DNA of 64,000 nt, from contig CAYIZP010000010.1 of assembly GCA_964367905.1 (NCBI GenBank), forward strand, positions 1-64,000, written 5' to 3'. The position numbers and the translations under genes were made by a program. Source of the stretch: CAUPWF01 sp964367905. GTDB taxonomy: Bacteria; Bacillota; Clostridia; Lachnospirales; Lachnospiraceae. Position 1 is the first letter of the stretch, and each line of letters begins with the position of its first letter. Positions 42,766-52,148 of the stretch are shown one piece after another. The notes under the pieces were generated by a model. It did not search any database, was not told where the DNA came from, and saw only the letters and a program-made list of their open reading frames with translations.

Positions 42766-44331
42766 CTACTGCTCTTTTCTAAACTCCTGTGGTGTTGTGC
42801 CTGTAATCTTTTTAAAAATTTGTGTGAAATTAGAGAAATTATCATACCCTACCTTCCCTGCAATAATTCCGACAGGGTAGTTCGTCTCTCGTAGCAAGCG
42901 CTTGCAGTACTCGATCTTTTGCGACAAAATATACTCTTTAAATCCGTATCCTGTCTCTGCCTTGAAGAGTTTCGTAAAGTAATCCTCACTGAGGTACGAC
43001 ATCGCCGCTGCATCTGCTCTTGTAATATTCTTATCAATATTTTCTTCAATGTATTGCTTTACAATTTGAATCCGCTCTGGAATGGTTAGATTTTCTTGGT
43101 TCTTAGATTCACTCACTACCACTTCATTAAATTTATCTATGATAAACTCTACCGCGTGGTTAAATGTTTCCATCGTCTGGTAGGCGTGTCGAAACTCTTC
43201 ATAACTTCCACTATCTTCAAAGAAATCTTTTCCATTTATCTTCTTCAAATAGCAGCAAACAATCCACACATCCGTGAATAATTCAAATAGGCTTTTCATA
43301 TATTCTCTCGTCAATTGCCCTTCATTCTCTGCATAATCGAGGAGATTTCGAATTTGATTTTGAATGAGGCGACCATCGCCTCCCAACATCCATTGCTTCC
43401 AATCTTCGATTTTTGGCTCGCGTAATTTCAGGGTGTATCGGCGCTCACGCTGATAAAAAACCCCCTCCTTCAATAATACATTATCCGCCTGTGTTTCCTT
43501 TATCCCTTGTATTACCTTCAGCAGTTCGTCTTCTACTACCTTACCTGCATAAACTGCAACCCTACCTGCGACTTTTTTAGAAAGGTCCATATAGAGTTGT
43601 TCGAAAAATTCTACAAATTCATCTTCAAACTCTTCATCCTTATATCCACAGATTATAAATGCACCGGAACGGTAGATGCTGCGCTCTTTCAAGCTTGTTC
43701 CAACACACTGTCCGCGATCTCCCAGGTATGAATTGATTAGCAGCTCAATCTCTTCTACCCGCTCAATCTCACTATCCACAATCAGTGGTAGGAACCACTG
43801 AAACCTTTCTTTCTTCTGGATTTCTTGCTTCCACTCTTCCTCTTCTACCTGAGGATTCTGTGATTTCTCGAACATCGCCTGAACTAAATTTTTCAATACT
43901 TTTTCATGCATATCGTCATATCCACTGCCCTTTTCTACCAGTGACTGCATATCACGATTTTGCTGGACATATTCTATACAGTTTCTGATTACTCGCTCAA
44001 TTTCTTCTGTTTTTGCCGGTTGTAAAACATAGTCAAAACCACCGTATTTAATCGCTTTTTGTGCATAAGAAAAATCCGCAAATGCAGTCAAAAAAATACA
44101 AGGAATATGCGGATAGTGCTCTACCATCCATGCTGCCAATGCCATCCCATTCTCCACAGGCATCTCAATATCGGTAACCAAGATATCTATTGCATTCTCG
44201 CAAACAATTTTCTTGGCCGTAGCCACACTTTCTGCGGTAAGCACCTGTTCAATCCCAAGCCTTGCCCAGTTCACACGTCCTACTAAGCCCTCTAATATCA
44301 CTCGTTGATCATCCACCAATAAAATCTTCAT
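42766..44331 (-). CDS. AraC-type response regulator with altered receiver Lys
   Basis: A 521-residue regulator. The receiver has D7/D8 and phosphoacceptor D54 (LVTDIEMPVENG), but the conserved beta-5 Lys is replaced: YVLQPAK, Q104. The C-terminal AraC domain is intact (YLSEDYFTKLFKAETGYG, AGKVGYDNFSNFTQIFKK). It follows its kinase by 27 bp and ends the operon with the GH78 and sulfatase genes, which it probably controls. The Lys to Gln change is seen in some YesN-like regulators and may alter the phosphorylation switch. Confidence 0.92.
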   Translation of the reverse strand: MKILLVDDQRVILEGLVGRVNWARLGIEQVLTAESVATAKKIVCENAIDILVTDIEMPVENGMALAAWMVEHYPHIPCIFLTAFADFSYAQKAIKYGGFDYVLQPAKTEEIERVIRNCIEYVQQNRDMQSLVEKGSGYDDMHEKVLKNLVQAMFEKSQNPQVEEEEWKQEIQKKERFQWFLPLIVDSEIERVEEIELLINSYLGDRGQCVGTSLKERSIYRSGAFIICGYKDEEFEDEFVEFFEQLYMDLSKKVAGRVAVYAGKVVEDELLKVIQGIKETQADNVLLKEGVFYQRERRYTLKLREPKIEDWKQWMLGGDGRLIQNQIRNLLDYAENEGQLTREYMKSLFELFTDVWIVCCYLKKINGKDFFEDSGSYEEFRHAYQTMETFNHAVEFIIDKFNEVVVSESKNQENLTIPERIQIVKQYIEENIDKNITRADAAAMSYLSEDYFTKLFKAETGYGFKEYILSQKIEYCKRLLRETNYPVGIIAGKVGYDNFSNFTQIFKKITGTTPQEFRKEQ

Positions 44332-44358
44332 CTCTAGTTCTCCCTATGTTCTCTCATT

Positions 44359-46047
44359 CTAGTTCTTATAACAGGGCAATAATAATTCAGATACTGCTCC
44401 ACCCTGATTATAAAAGTACCAACTATAATCTGATCTATAAATCAAACGAATTCTTTTCTTCAAATTGGAAATCCCCACTCCAATTTCTTCACTATCTACT
44501 TCTGCATCATTCAACTTTGATAGCATGCTCTCTAGAAATCCAACCCCATCATCTTTGATTGTTATGTTGACAAAATCTCCCTCTCCTACCTGCATGTATT
44601 TTACATAAATACTAATCATCAACGAATTGTCCGCAGTCGCTCTTGCATATTTGATGGAATTTTCCACAAATGTTTGTATTGCTAACATCGGAATTCTCTG
44701 ACCTCTTGCCTCTTGGTCCACATAGATACAAGTCTTTAGTTTATCTACAGACATTTCCTTTGCTAAAGCCACATAGTTGTTCACAAATTGCATTTCTTCT
44801 TTCACTGATGTTAATTTCATCGCTTGTTGCATGAGATATCTAAAATGAGCGGATAATTGAATCAAAAAATCATCCATATTTTCAACTTGCCCCAATTGGA
44901 TTTTTGCTTGAATTAACTTGAGACAATTAATATAGAAATGGGGACTAAGCTGTAATTGGAGATGCTGCAACTCTGCATACTGCTTCATACTTTTTTCTTC
45001 GTACGCCTCTATTTTTAGTCCTTCTATTTCCTTGACCATAACTTCCAGTGCTTTTTTCACACTATTGATTTCTTCAAAATTCGTATCAATTTCAAATTCT
45101 GTATCCCATCGACCGTCTTGAATCTTTCTCATGATTTCAATCAATTGTGTCAACGGCAACAATATCTGACGTTTCAGTAATGCGTATAGCTTTAATGCTG
45201 GATATATACTCAATAACAATAGTACCAAGATAATTAATTGCTGCTGTGTGATATAATTCCACACTGAAAATGGTACAATACAAAAAATTCTTAAGTCGGT
45301 GTTCTCTGCTGTCTTCAGATACACAATACTGCTTCCAATCTCACTATGCCCCTCCTCAACCAAACCAAAATTAAATTGCTCTAACACGCTATCATTTCCT
45401 ATACTCAGCACAATATCTTGTCCTACTAATACTCCTTTGACATTATTGGCCCACTCTTCTGATTCCTCTAGATCCGTTATCGTCTCATTGATATTGATTA
45501 AGCCCATAACCGCAACACCGTCTTGAACATAGTAACGATTGTAATATTTCTCTCCACCGATTTCTTGAACCGCATAACCTTGTCCATTGACCTTTGTATT
45601 TAAGAAACTATCATTATGATCAAACAATTCATTCCGCTCCTCAAGTGTAATTGGGTTCGACATCTGGTATACAACGTCATTACCATTGTTATAATAGATA
45701 AATATCCCCTCTATTCCTTGATTGATTGCTAATAATAACTGAATATCATGTAACAGCTGATAGCTCAACTTATATTCTTCTAACTCGTCTTCCTCATAAG
45801 GAAGTTTAGCAAAAGCCGTATTCTCTAGATAAATCTGTGAAACAATATTATTAATCTGTTGAATATCTGTTTTCAACTTCTCTTCATATCCCTCCACTGT
45901 ATCCATATAAAATTCTAGCTTCTCTTCTCGATAATTAAAAATAGAGATAAACAAAAAGATCATCGCAACGAAAAAAACGGACAAATAAACCCCAGCAAAA
46001 GACCTGCTCAGTTGTTTTTCCAAACTAATATTTCTATCTGTCCCCAT
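44359..46047 (-). CDS. Sensor histidine kinase (YesM-type)
   Basis: A 562-residue kinase with membrane helices near 17-37 and about 270-290, an extracellular sensor between, a HAMP region (RQILLPLTQLIEIMRKIQDG), the His box LQLSPHFYINCLKLI and ATPase motifs QTFVENSIKYA and KDDGVGF. It lies 23 bp after the GH78 gene and 27 bp before its response regulator, inside the transport/sulfatase/rhamnosidase operon, so the signal is likely the imported glycan fragment. Confidence 0.92.
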   Translation of the reverse strand: MGTDRNISLEKQLSRSFAGVYLSVFFVAMIFLFISIFNYREEKLEFYMDTVEGYEEKLKTDIQQINNIVSQIYLENTAFAKLPYEEDELEEYKLSYQLLHDIQLLLAINQGIEGIFIYYNNGNDVVYQMSNPITLEERNELFDHNDSFLNTKVNGQGYAVQEIGGEKYYNRYYVQDGVAVMGLININETITDLEESEEWANNVKGVLVGQDIVLSIGNDSVLEQFNFGLVEEGHSEIGSSIVYLKTAENTDLRIFCIVPFSVWNYITQQQLIILVLLLLSIYPALKLYALLKRQILLPLTQLIEIMRKIQDGRWDTEFEIDTNFEEINSVKKALEVMVKEIEGLKIEAYEEKSMKQYAELQHLQLQLSPHFYINCLKLIQAKIQLGQVENMDDFLIQLSAHFRYLMQQAMKLTSVKEEMQFVNNYVALAKEMSVDKLKTCIYVDQEARGQRIPMLAIQTFVENSIKYARATADNSLMISIYVKYMQVGEGDFVNITIKDDGVGFLESMLSKLNDAEVDSEEIGVGISNLKKRIRLIYRSDYSWYFYNQGGAVSELLLPCYKN

Positions 46048-46070
46048 CTTCTTCCTACCTTCTTTCTTCC

Positions 46071-48629
46071 TTATTGCAAATCATGTATAAAAGTATAGAT
46101 TCCTGATTCTAAGACCTTGTCTTCTTCTCCTAGAACCACCCTAGCACGCCGATTAAATGGTATTTCAATGTGATAAGTAACCTGTCCTTCTTCCATCTTC
46201 CACTTTATACGATACCTTCCTCCTGCCGAATCAAATGAGCAATCCACCCATTCCATTTGCTCATCAATCTGTGGCTTTATTAGCACCTCACGAAAAGCTG
46301 GCTTAGATTCGTCTATTCGAATTCCACATACCACCGCATAGAACCATTCCATAACGGCACCGTATGCATAGTGGTTGAGACTATTCATTCCTTTCGGATT
46401 CATCGAATAATCAGGTAAAACAGAATCCCAACGTTCCCATATGGTTGTAGCTCCCATGTTCACCTCATATAACCATCCTGGAATCTCCTCGTTCAAAAAG
46501 ATATCGTAAGCCTCTCTATTATACCCCATCTGTGTAAGTACTGGAAGTAAAAAAGGCGTTCCACAGAATCCAGTTTCCAACTTCATCTTATTCTTCTTTA
46601 GCTGTACTACAAGCTCCTCTGCAATGGCAGTTCTATATTCTGATGGCACTAATTCAAATTGCAATGCTAGAACTTTTGCCGTCTGAGTTGTAATCCTACA
46701 CCTTCCATCCCCTGCAAAATATTCTTTGAACATTGCCTGCTTCACCTCTTGGCTTAATTGAGTAAAGAATTTTTCATCGTCCTCTTTTCCCAATACACTT
46801 GCTGCTTTTGCTGTTAGATGTGCAGAATATGCGTACCAAGCAGATGCAACATATGCATTGTCTGTTGCGCCAAATGGACTATTGGGATTTTCATAATTGT
46901 CTAAAGCTAACCAGTCCCCAAAATGAAATCCACTATCCCAGATCCTGCTAGTTCCTGTGCTCTCCTCTTCTTTCTTAATATGATACACCCAATCTTTCAT
47001 CATTGGATAGTGTTCTTCTAATAAGACCTTATCTCCATAGAATACATACATCGTCCATGGAAGAACCGTTGCGATATCTCCCCACGCACACGCACTGTGC
47101 TTTCTTAGTATGGAATCTGCCTTCACCGTCTTGAGATTCGGGACAATAAACGGAACCCCTCCATCTAACTCCAATTGTTCCAGTCGTGTGTCCAATAAAT
47201 GCTTCTTATAAAATGCGGCTGTATCCATCTGATAGGATGCTGTCGCTGCAAAAATCTGAGTATCTCCTGTCCAACCTAATCGCTCGTTTCGCTGAGGACA
47301 ATCCGTGGGTACATCGAAGAAATTCCCTTTTTGTCCCCACATCACATTTTGTATCAATCGATTGACTAATGGGCTTGATGTTTCCACCTCCATCGTTTCA
47401 TCCATATCAGAATAGATCGCATAGGCACGGAATTGCTGCAACAATTTCTCATCCATCAACCCTACTACTTTCACATATCGAAATCCAAAATATGTAAAAT
47501 GAGGTCTCACATAGGATTTTCCACCACTAGAAATATAAACATATCTCGCCTTAGCACTCCTTAGGTTCTCTCGATAGAAGCATCCGTTTTGAAGAATTTC
47601 TCCATAGTGCAATTCTAATTCTTGATCGGCTACTAACTCCACGGAACCCTCTACCCAGCCCGCCAGATTCTGTCCAAAATCCAAGATTGTTTCACCAATA
47701 GGGGAAGTTAGGATTTCTGGTTCAAACACCTCTCGCTTCTTCAACGGAATTCTAAGGCGGTCTCTAAGTTTCTCTGTGTCGCTCCCACAAGACATTACGG
47801 GTATCCAGTTTTTCTGGAGCAAATCCTCCGTGCACCAATCCAAGATTTCTTTTCGAGCATCATATACTTCTCCATCGTAGATGTTATTTTCAACAACAGG
47901 ACTATTTTGACACTGAAACATTTCATCAGTAACAATAATATTTCTTTTATCATGGTTGTCCACGAAATGTAATTCTCCGATAACCATGAGCTCACACCCA
48001 TAATTATTGCAATAATCCCCATCGTATCCCAATCGCCCTCGATACCAACCATCCCCTAACATGAAACCAATCACATTCTTCCCTGGTTTTAGATATTGTG
48101 TTACCTTGTAGGTATGTACTTGTTCCCATAGGTCATAAGCACTATAACCTGGATCTAGGTAGTCTTCTCCAACCCTTTCTCCATTAATATAAATCTCTAC
48201 CAAACCCCTGCATGCAAGATAAAGGGTTGCCTCCTTGCATTCCTCTATCATGAACTCTCTACGCAAATAAGGGGAAGCATGAAACGGTGCTTTGATCCAC
48301 CTAGCTTCCCATGCTTCCTCCATTTTACCTGTTTCGAAAAATGCAGTTTCCTCAACGGTTTTGTTGTTGTCTGACTCTACGATTACCTTCCAGTAATATC
48401 TCGTTCTCGGTTGCAGATTCATATCCACTGCAATCCCGATTCCATCGATCTCTGCCGAACTACCAGAATCATATAAAATATCCTGAAAGTCCGCATCCGA
48501 TGCAACCTGTACTCTCGCACTTCGTTGCATCAGCCCTACCCCATCCACTTTCCAAGACAGATGAATCTTATCCATAGCATACCCGATTGGATTTGTAATA
48601 TGATTCACCTTCATTGAGCGTATCTTCAT
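46071..48629 (-). CDS. GH78 alpha-L-rhamnosidase
   Basis: An 852-residue enzyme with the usual GH78 layout: two N-terminal beta-sandwich domains (about 1-330), an alpha/alpha barrel (about 400-770) and a C-terminal beta domain. The active-site signature is DCPQRNERLGWTGDTQIFA, keeping the Glu that acts as acid (the common Asp after R is Asn). No signal peptide is visible, so it removes terminal L-rhamnose from fragments taken up by the operon's ABC importer. It is separated from the sulfatase gene upstream by a compound hairpin. Confidence 0.94.
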   Translation of the reverse strand: MKIRSMKVNHITNPIGYAMDKIHLSWKVDGVGLMQRSARVQVASDADFQDILYDSGSSAEIDGIGIAVDMNLQPRTRYYWKVIVESDNNKTVEETAFFETGKMEEAWEARWIKAPFHASPYLRREFMIEECKEATLYLACRGLVEIYINGERVGEDYLDPGYSAYDLWEQVHTYKVTQYLKPGKNVIGFMLGDGWYRGRLGYDGDYCNNYGCELMVIGELHFVDNHDKRNIIVTDEMFQCQNSPVVENNIYDGEVYDARKEILDWCTEDLLQKNWIPVMSCGSDTEKLRDRLRIPLKKREVFEPEILTSPIGETILDFGQNLAGWVEGSVELVADQELELHYGEILQNGCFYRENLRSAKARYVYISSGGKSYVRPHFTYFGFRYVKVVGLMDEKLLQQFRAYAIYSDMDETMEVETSSPLVNRLIQNVMWGQKGNFFDVPTDCPQRNERLGWTGDTQIFAATASYQMDTAAFYKKHLLDTRLEQLELDGGVPFIVPNLKTVKADSILRKHSACAWGDIATVLPWTMYVFYGDKVLLEEHYPMMKDWVYHIKKEEESTGTSRIWDSGFHFGDWLALDNYENPNSPFGATDNAYVASAWYAYSAHLTAKAASVLGKEDDEKFFTQLSQEVKQAMFKEYFAGDGRCRITTQTAKVLALQFELVPSEYRTAIAEELVVQLKKNKMKLETGFCGTPFLLPVLTQMGYNREAYDIFLNEEIPGWLYEVNMGATTIWERWDSVLPDYSMNPKGMNSLNHYAYGAVMEWFYAVVCGIRIDESKPAFREVLIKPQIDEQMEWVDCSFDSAGGRYRIKWKMEEGQVTYHIEIPFNRRARVVLGEEDKVLESGIYTFIHDLQ

Positions 48630-48647
48630 ATCTGATTATCCCTCCAT

Positions 48648-48720
48648 ATGGGTTACTTTTCACGTACTAGCCCATCACTAATCAGCGGAGTGATTAGCGT
48701 GGGACTGAAATGTAACCCAT
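48648..48720. terminator. Compound intercistronic hairpin between sulfatase and GH78 genes
   Basis: ATGGGTTAC (48648-48656) pairs with GTAACCCAT (48712-48720), and inside it CCCATCACTAATCA (48671-48684) pairs with TGATTAGCGTGGG (48691-48703) with one bulge. It fills most of the 101-bp gap. A leaky terminator or processing site is likely. Confidence 0.6.
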
Positions 48721-48730
48721 TTTCTAGTCT

Positions 48731-50221
48731 TTAGTATTCAAACCCTCTCGCATCATCCGTAATCGGAACGGTATCCGAAGTCTTTAGATACCAATCCAAG
48801 AGGCGCCTCTCTAGGTTATTTCTGACCTCTATACAATTCTCATTATGATACAAGTTATGTTGCTCTCCCGCATCCCTCTCCAAATCATACAACTCATTCT
48901 CTTCAGAAGTTCTCATAACTAACTTATACTGCAATGTCCGAATCATCGTTGTTCGACACACGCTCTCTGGATGTTCCTTCTGTTGTAATATCTTCGGATA
49001 ATAGATATTCTCTGGAACCCTCATCACAATATTTCTATCGCTGTGCAACTCTCCCTCGTAAGCCTCCGAACAATGAGGCTCGTGGGTGTCGTATCCACCT
49101 TCACAAAAAGCAGCCCTTTCTAAGTCCCCCTCTTCTCCTCTTAACTGTGCAACCAATGAATGTGCAAAATGCGTGTGCCACACCTTCTTGCCTGCCAGCT
49201 CCATTACCGTTGGCATAATGTCAAACATCTCCACCTGTGCACGTACCACATGTCCCTTTGCATTGTCTGGCGAACGAATAATCAGAGGAACTCTTACCAA
49301 GTCATCATCCATAGCATTTGGCCATTTCTCCACCAAGCCATAATTCCCTGCCCAATCCCCGTGATCTGAGCATACGATGACGGTTGTGTTCTCGATCAAT
49401 CCTGTCTCTTCCAATGTTTCCATCAGACCGCCTAGCATGGTATCCACATAGGAATTCATCCCTAGATACACTGCATAAATCTTCTCAATGGTCTCTCTGT
49501 CTAGGGAATCCAACTTCCTATATCTTCGAATCAATTCCATAAAGCTAGGTTTCTGAGTTGTATCTTCTGATTTTACCAAATCATCCCTCACATCCTCTGG
49601 CGAATACATGTCATGATATTCTCTCAATGTATTATAGGGTGGGTGAGGCATCGTCGTCGGAAGATATAAGAAAAACGGTGTGTCATTGTCTTTTCGTGAC
49701 TTTAGAAAATCAATTCCCCTTGCCACATTTTCATCCCATATCAGTTCCCCACTCTTCGTCTCAATCGGATCATACAAAAATGTATAATATCTTGGATCGT
49801 CCATATCATATGGATTATTCCCTTTGCATACATGTCCATATGGCTTTGTAGTGGAGGTCTCATATCCCTTCCTCTTCTCCTCTAAATCATCACAAATCTC
49901 CTCCAAATACTCTTGAGAGTATAAATCATTCTTCCCATACCAAGCGATATCATACCCACCTTCTTTTAGGTATCGAAACATACTAGGCTCTTGCTTTCTC
50001 AGTAGATGCCATAGCGTTCGATGTCCATCATTATGTACATAGCGTCCAGTCATCAAGGAACAGCGCGATGGAGAACATACTGGGTTCTGTACGATACAGT
50101 TCTCGAAGCGAACTCCCTCTTGTGCCAATCTGTCATAATTCGGCATCTTTACATGCTTGTTCCCATAGCATGATACACTGGATGCTTTCATTTCATCTGG
50201 AAAATAAAATACAAAATTCAT
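48731..50221 (-). CDS. Sulfatase (S1 family), Cys-type, CSPSR
   Basis: About 496 residues, cytoplasmic by lack of a signal peptide. The formylglycine site is the Cys of NPVCSPSRCSLMTG near residue 49. Metal-site parts are FPDEMKA at the N-terminus and VCSDHGDWAGNYG further on. The Cys type needs an anaerobic sulfatase-maturing enzyme, which is not encoded here. It removes sulfate esters from a glycan fragment; position and sugar specificity are unreadable. The start at 50221 is preferred over a GTG two codons earlier. Confidence 0.92.
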   Translation of the reverse strand: MNFVFYFPDEMKASSVSCYGNKHVKMPNYDRLAQEGVRFENCIVQNPVCSPSRCSLMTGRYVHNDGHRTLWHLLRKQEPSMFRYLKEGGYDIAWYGKNDLYSQEYLEEICDDLEEKRKGYETSTTKPYGHVCKGNNPYDMDDPRYYTFLYDPIETKSGELIWDENVARGIDFLKSRKDNDTPFFLYLPTTMPHPPYNTLREYHDMYSPEDVRDDLVKSEDTTQKPSFMELIRRYRKLDSLDRETIEKIYAVYLGMNSYVDTMLGGLMETLEETGLIENTTVIVCSDHGDWAGNYGLVEKWPNAMDDDLVRVPLIIRSPDNAKGHVVRAQVEMFDIMPTVMELAGKKVWHTHFAHSLVAQLRGEEGDLERAAFCEGGYDTHEPHCSEAYEGELHSDRNIVMRVPENIYYPKILQQKEHPESVCRTTMIRTLQYKLVMRTSEENELYDLERDAGEQHNLYHNENCIEVRNNLERRLLDWYLKTSDTVPITDDARGFEY

Positions 50222-50245
50222 TCCCACTTCCTTCCTGAGTATGAC

Positions 50246-51130
50246 CTACCCTTTTACACCGCCTACTACAATTCCCTTTACAAAATACTTCTGTAAGAAT
50301 GGATAGATACATAGAACTGGTATGACTGCTACTACCGCAATTCCCATTCGAATTCCAACAGCTGGTAGGTTCGGAGCAACTTCTCCACCCATAACCGAAG
50401 CCGAATTCGCCAAGAATCGAATGTTTAACAACATGGTGTTCAGAATCATCTGTATGGTATACTGATTTGCATCGGTCACATAGTACAAACCATTTACCCA
50501 GTCATTCCAATAAGTAAGACCGATCATTAATGTCAATGTAGCTAGCATCGGTTTCGAAAGGGGAACAATAACCTTCCCTAGGATGTAGAATTCACCTGCA
50601 CCATCTAATCTAGCAGCTTCAATCAATGAATCTGGGATATTACTTGTGAAAAATGATCGCATCATGATGACATAGAACGCCCCTAATAAATGCATCGGCA
50701 CAATATATGCCCATAATGTGTTTTTGATATCGAATGTATTCACATACATCAAATATGTTGGAACAATCCCTCCGCTAAACAACATTGTAAAGAATACAAA
50801 AAACGAAAAGAAGTTCTTGAATGGAAGTTCTGGTCTTGATAGTGGGTATGCAAAAAGTATGGTAATCAAAACACTTAATGAAGTTCCCGCCACTGTAACC
50901 AACATGGTCAAACCATATCCTTTGAAGATTGATAACGCACTTCCAAAAATATAACTATAGGTCTCTAGGCTCCACTCTTGTGGAAAAAAACTATATCCAT
51001 TTGCTGTCAATGATGCTTCCGATGAAAAAGATGACACTACTAGAAGCAAGAACGGCAACAAACAGGATAGCGATAAGATGATCATTACTGCATTTAGAAT
51101 CACTTGTTGAATTTTATTATTTTCTACCAT
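50246..51130 (-). CDS. Sugar ABC transporter permease (LplC/MalG-type)
   Basis: A 294-residue six-helix permease with the EAA loop SLIEAARLDGAGEFYILGKVIVP and the C-terminus FVKGIVVGGVKG typical of LplC-like CUT1 permeases. It works with the LplB-type permease upstream (39-bp gap) and the binding protein at 52149-53714. A sulfatase gene follows after 24 bp. Confidence 0.93.
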   Translation of the reverse strand: MVENNKIQQVILNAVMIILSLSCLLPFLLLVVSSFSSEASLTANGYSFFPQEWSLETYSYIFGSALSIFKGYGLTMLVTVAGTSLSVLITILFAYPLSRPELPFKNFFSFFVFFTMLFSGGIVPTYLMYVNTFDIKNTLWAYIVPMHLLGAFYVIMMRSFFTSNIPDSLIEAARLDGAGEFYILGKVIVPLSKPMLATLTLMIGLTYWNDWVNGLYYVTDANQYTIQMILNTMLLNIRFLANSASVMGGEVAPNLPAVGIRMGIAVVAVIPVLCIYPFLQKYFVKGIVVGGVKG

Positions 51131-51169
51131 TTTATATTTCCTCTCAATTCGCTCAATTTATTGCCCTAC

Positions 51170-52087
51170 CTAGAAAATAGCACTGTCTTCGTCTATCTTC
51201 TTCACTACAAAATTCGCTATCAATACTAGAATAAATCCGCAAACCGCTTGTATAAATCCAGCGGATGATGCTCGACCAATATCATTTAGCTGAGTCAACG
51301 CATTGTATACATACACATCAATGGTGGTGGTTACATCACTTAGGATTCCTGAATTTTGCGGAACTTGGAAGAATAGTCCGAAGTCTGAACGAAAGATTCT
51401 ACCGATTGATAATAATGTCATGGTAATCACTGTGATCTTGATTCCTGGTAAGGTAACATGCCAAATTCTCTGCCATCTCTTCGCCCCATCAACCGTTGCT
51501 GCCTCATAGAGTCCTTGGTCAATCCCGATAATGGTTGCATAGTAAACAATACTCATATAACCAAAGTTCTTCCAGATATAAACAAAGGTCAAGATAAACG
51601 GCCACACTTCTTTTTTGGTATACCAGTTAACCATTTCGCCTCCCAAAAAGAGGGAGTTTACCACCCCATTCTCTGTACTTAAGAATGCAAATACGATATA
51701 ACTTACTACAATCATGGATATCAGATAAGGAATCAAAATAACCGTTTGGTATAATTTCTTGCCCATCTTGCTCTTTACTTCATTCAAGATAATCGCTACC
51801 CCTACCGATGCGATTGTTCCGAGAATAATAAACACAAAGTTATATCCGAGTGTATTGACAATCATATTGATTGCATCATCTGATTTGAACAAATACGTGA
51901 AGTTGTCAAATCCTGTCCAAGGGCTATCCCACATTCCCAGAGAATAGTCATAATCCTTGAATGCCAAGGAAATCCCTGCCATCGGAATATAGTTATTGAT
52001 CAGCAAATAGGCGATTCCTGGCAACATCATCAACATGAGCATAAGTGACTGTTTATTGATTTTTCTTTTTCTTACTTTTGTCTTCAA
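51170..52087 (-). CDS. Sugar ABC transporter permease (LplB/UgpA-type)
   Basis: A 305-residue permease with a Lys/Arg-rich N-terminus, six helices and the EAA loop LYEAATVDGAKRWQRIWHVTLP. The start is TTG at 52087, with GGGG seven bases before it and no in-frame ATG near; the context AACATTGAAGA matches the permease starting at 38049. LplB/LplC pairs often import complex polysaccharide fragments, in keeping with the hydrolases and sulfatases around. Confidence 0.92.
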   Translation of the reverse strand: MKTKVRKRKINKQSLMLMLMMLPGIAYLLINNYIPMAGISLAFKDYDYSLGMWDSPWTGFDNFTYLFKSDDAINMIVNTLGYNFVFIILGTIASVGVAIILNEVKSKMGKKLYQTVILIPYLISMIVVSYIVFAFLSTENGVVNSLFLGGEMVNWYTKKEVWPFILTFVYIWKNFGYMSIVYYATIIGIDQGLYEAATVDGAKRWQRIWHVTLPGIKITVITMTLLSIGRIFRSDFGLFFQVPQNSGILSDVTTTIDVYVYNALTQLNDIGRASSAGFIQAVCGFILVLIANFVVKKIDEDSAIF

Positions 52088-52106
52088 TGTTATTCCCCTT
52101 TTTTAA

Positions 52107-52140
52107 TACAAGTGTGATTAGCAACCTAACCACACTTGTA
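52107..52140. terminator. Stem-loop between binding-protein and permease genes
   Basis: TACAAGTGTGATTAG (52107-52121) and CTAACCACACTTGTA (52126-52140) pair over 15 bp with one mismatch and a 4-base loop. It is 8 bp past the binding-protein stop and just before the ribosome site of the permease. Confidence 0.65.
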
Positions 52141-52148
52141 GATTTGAT

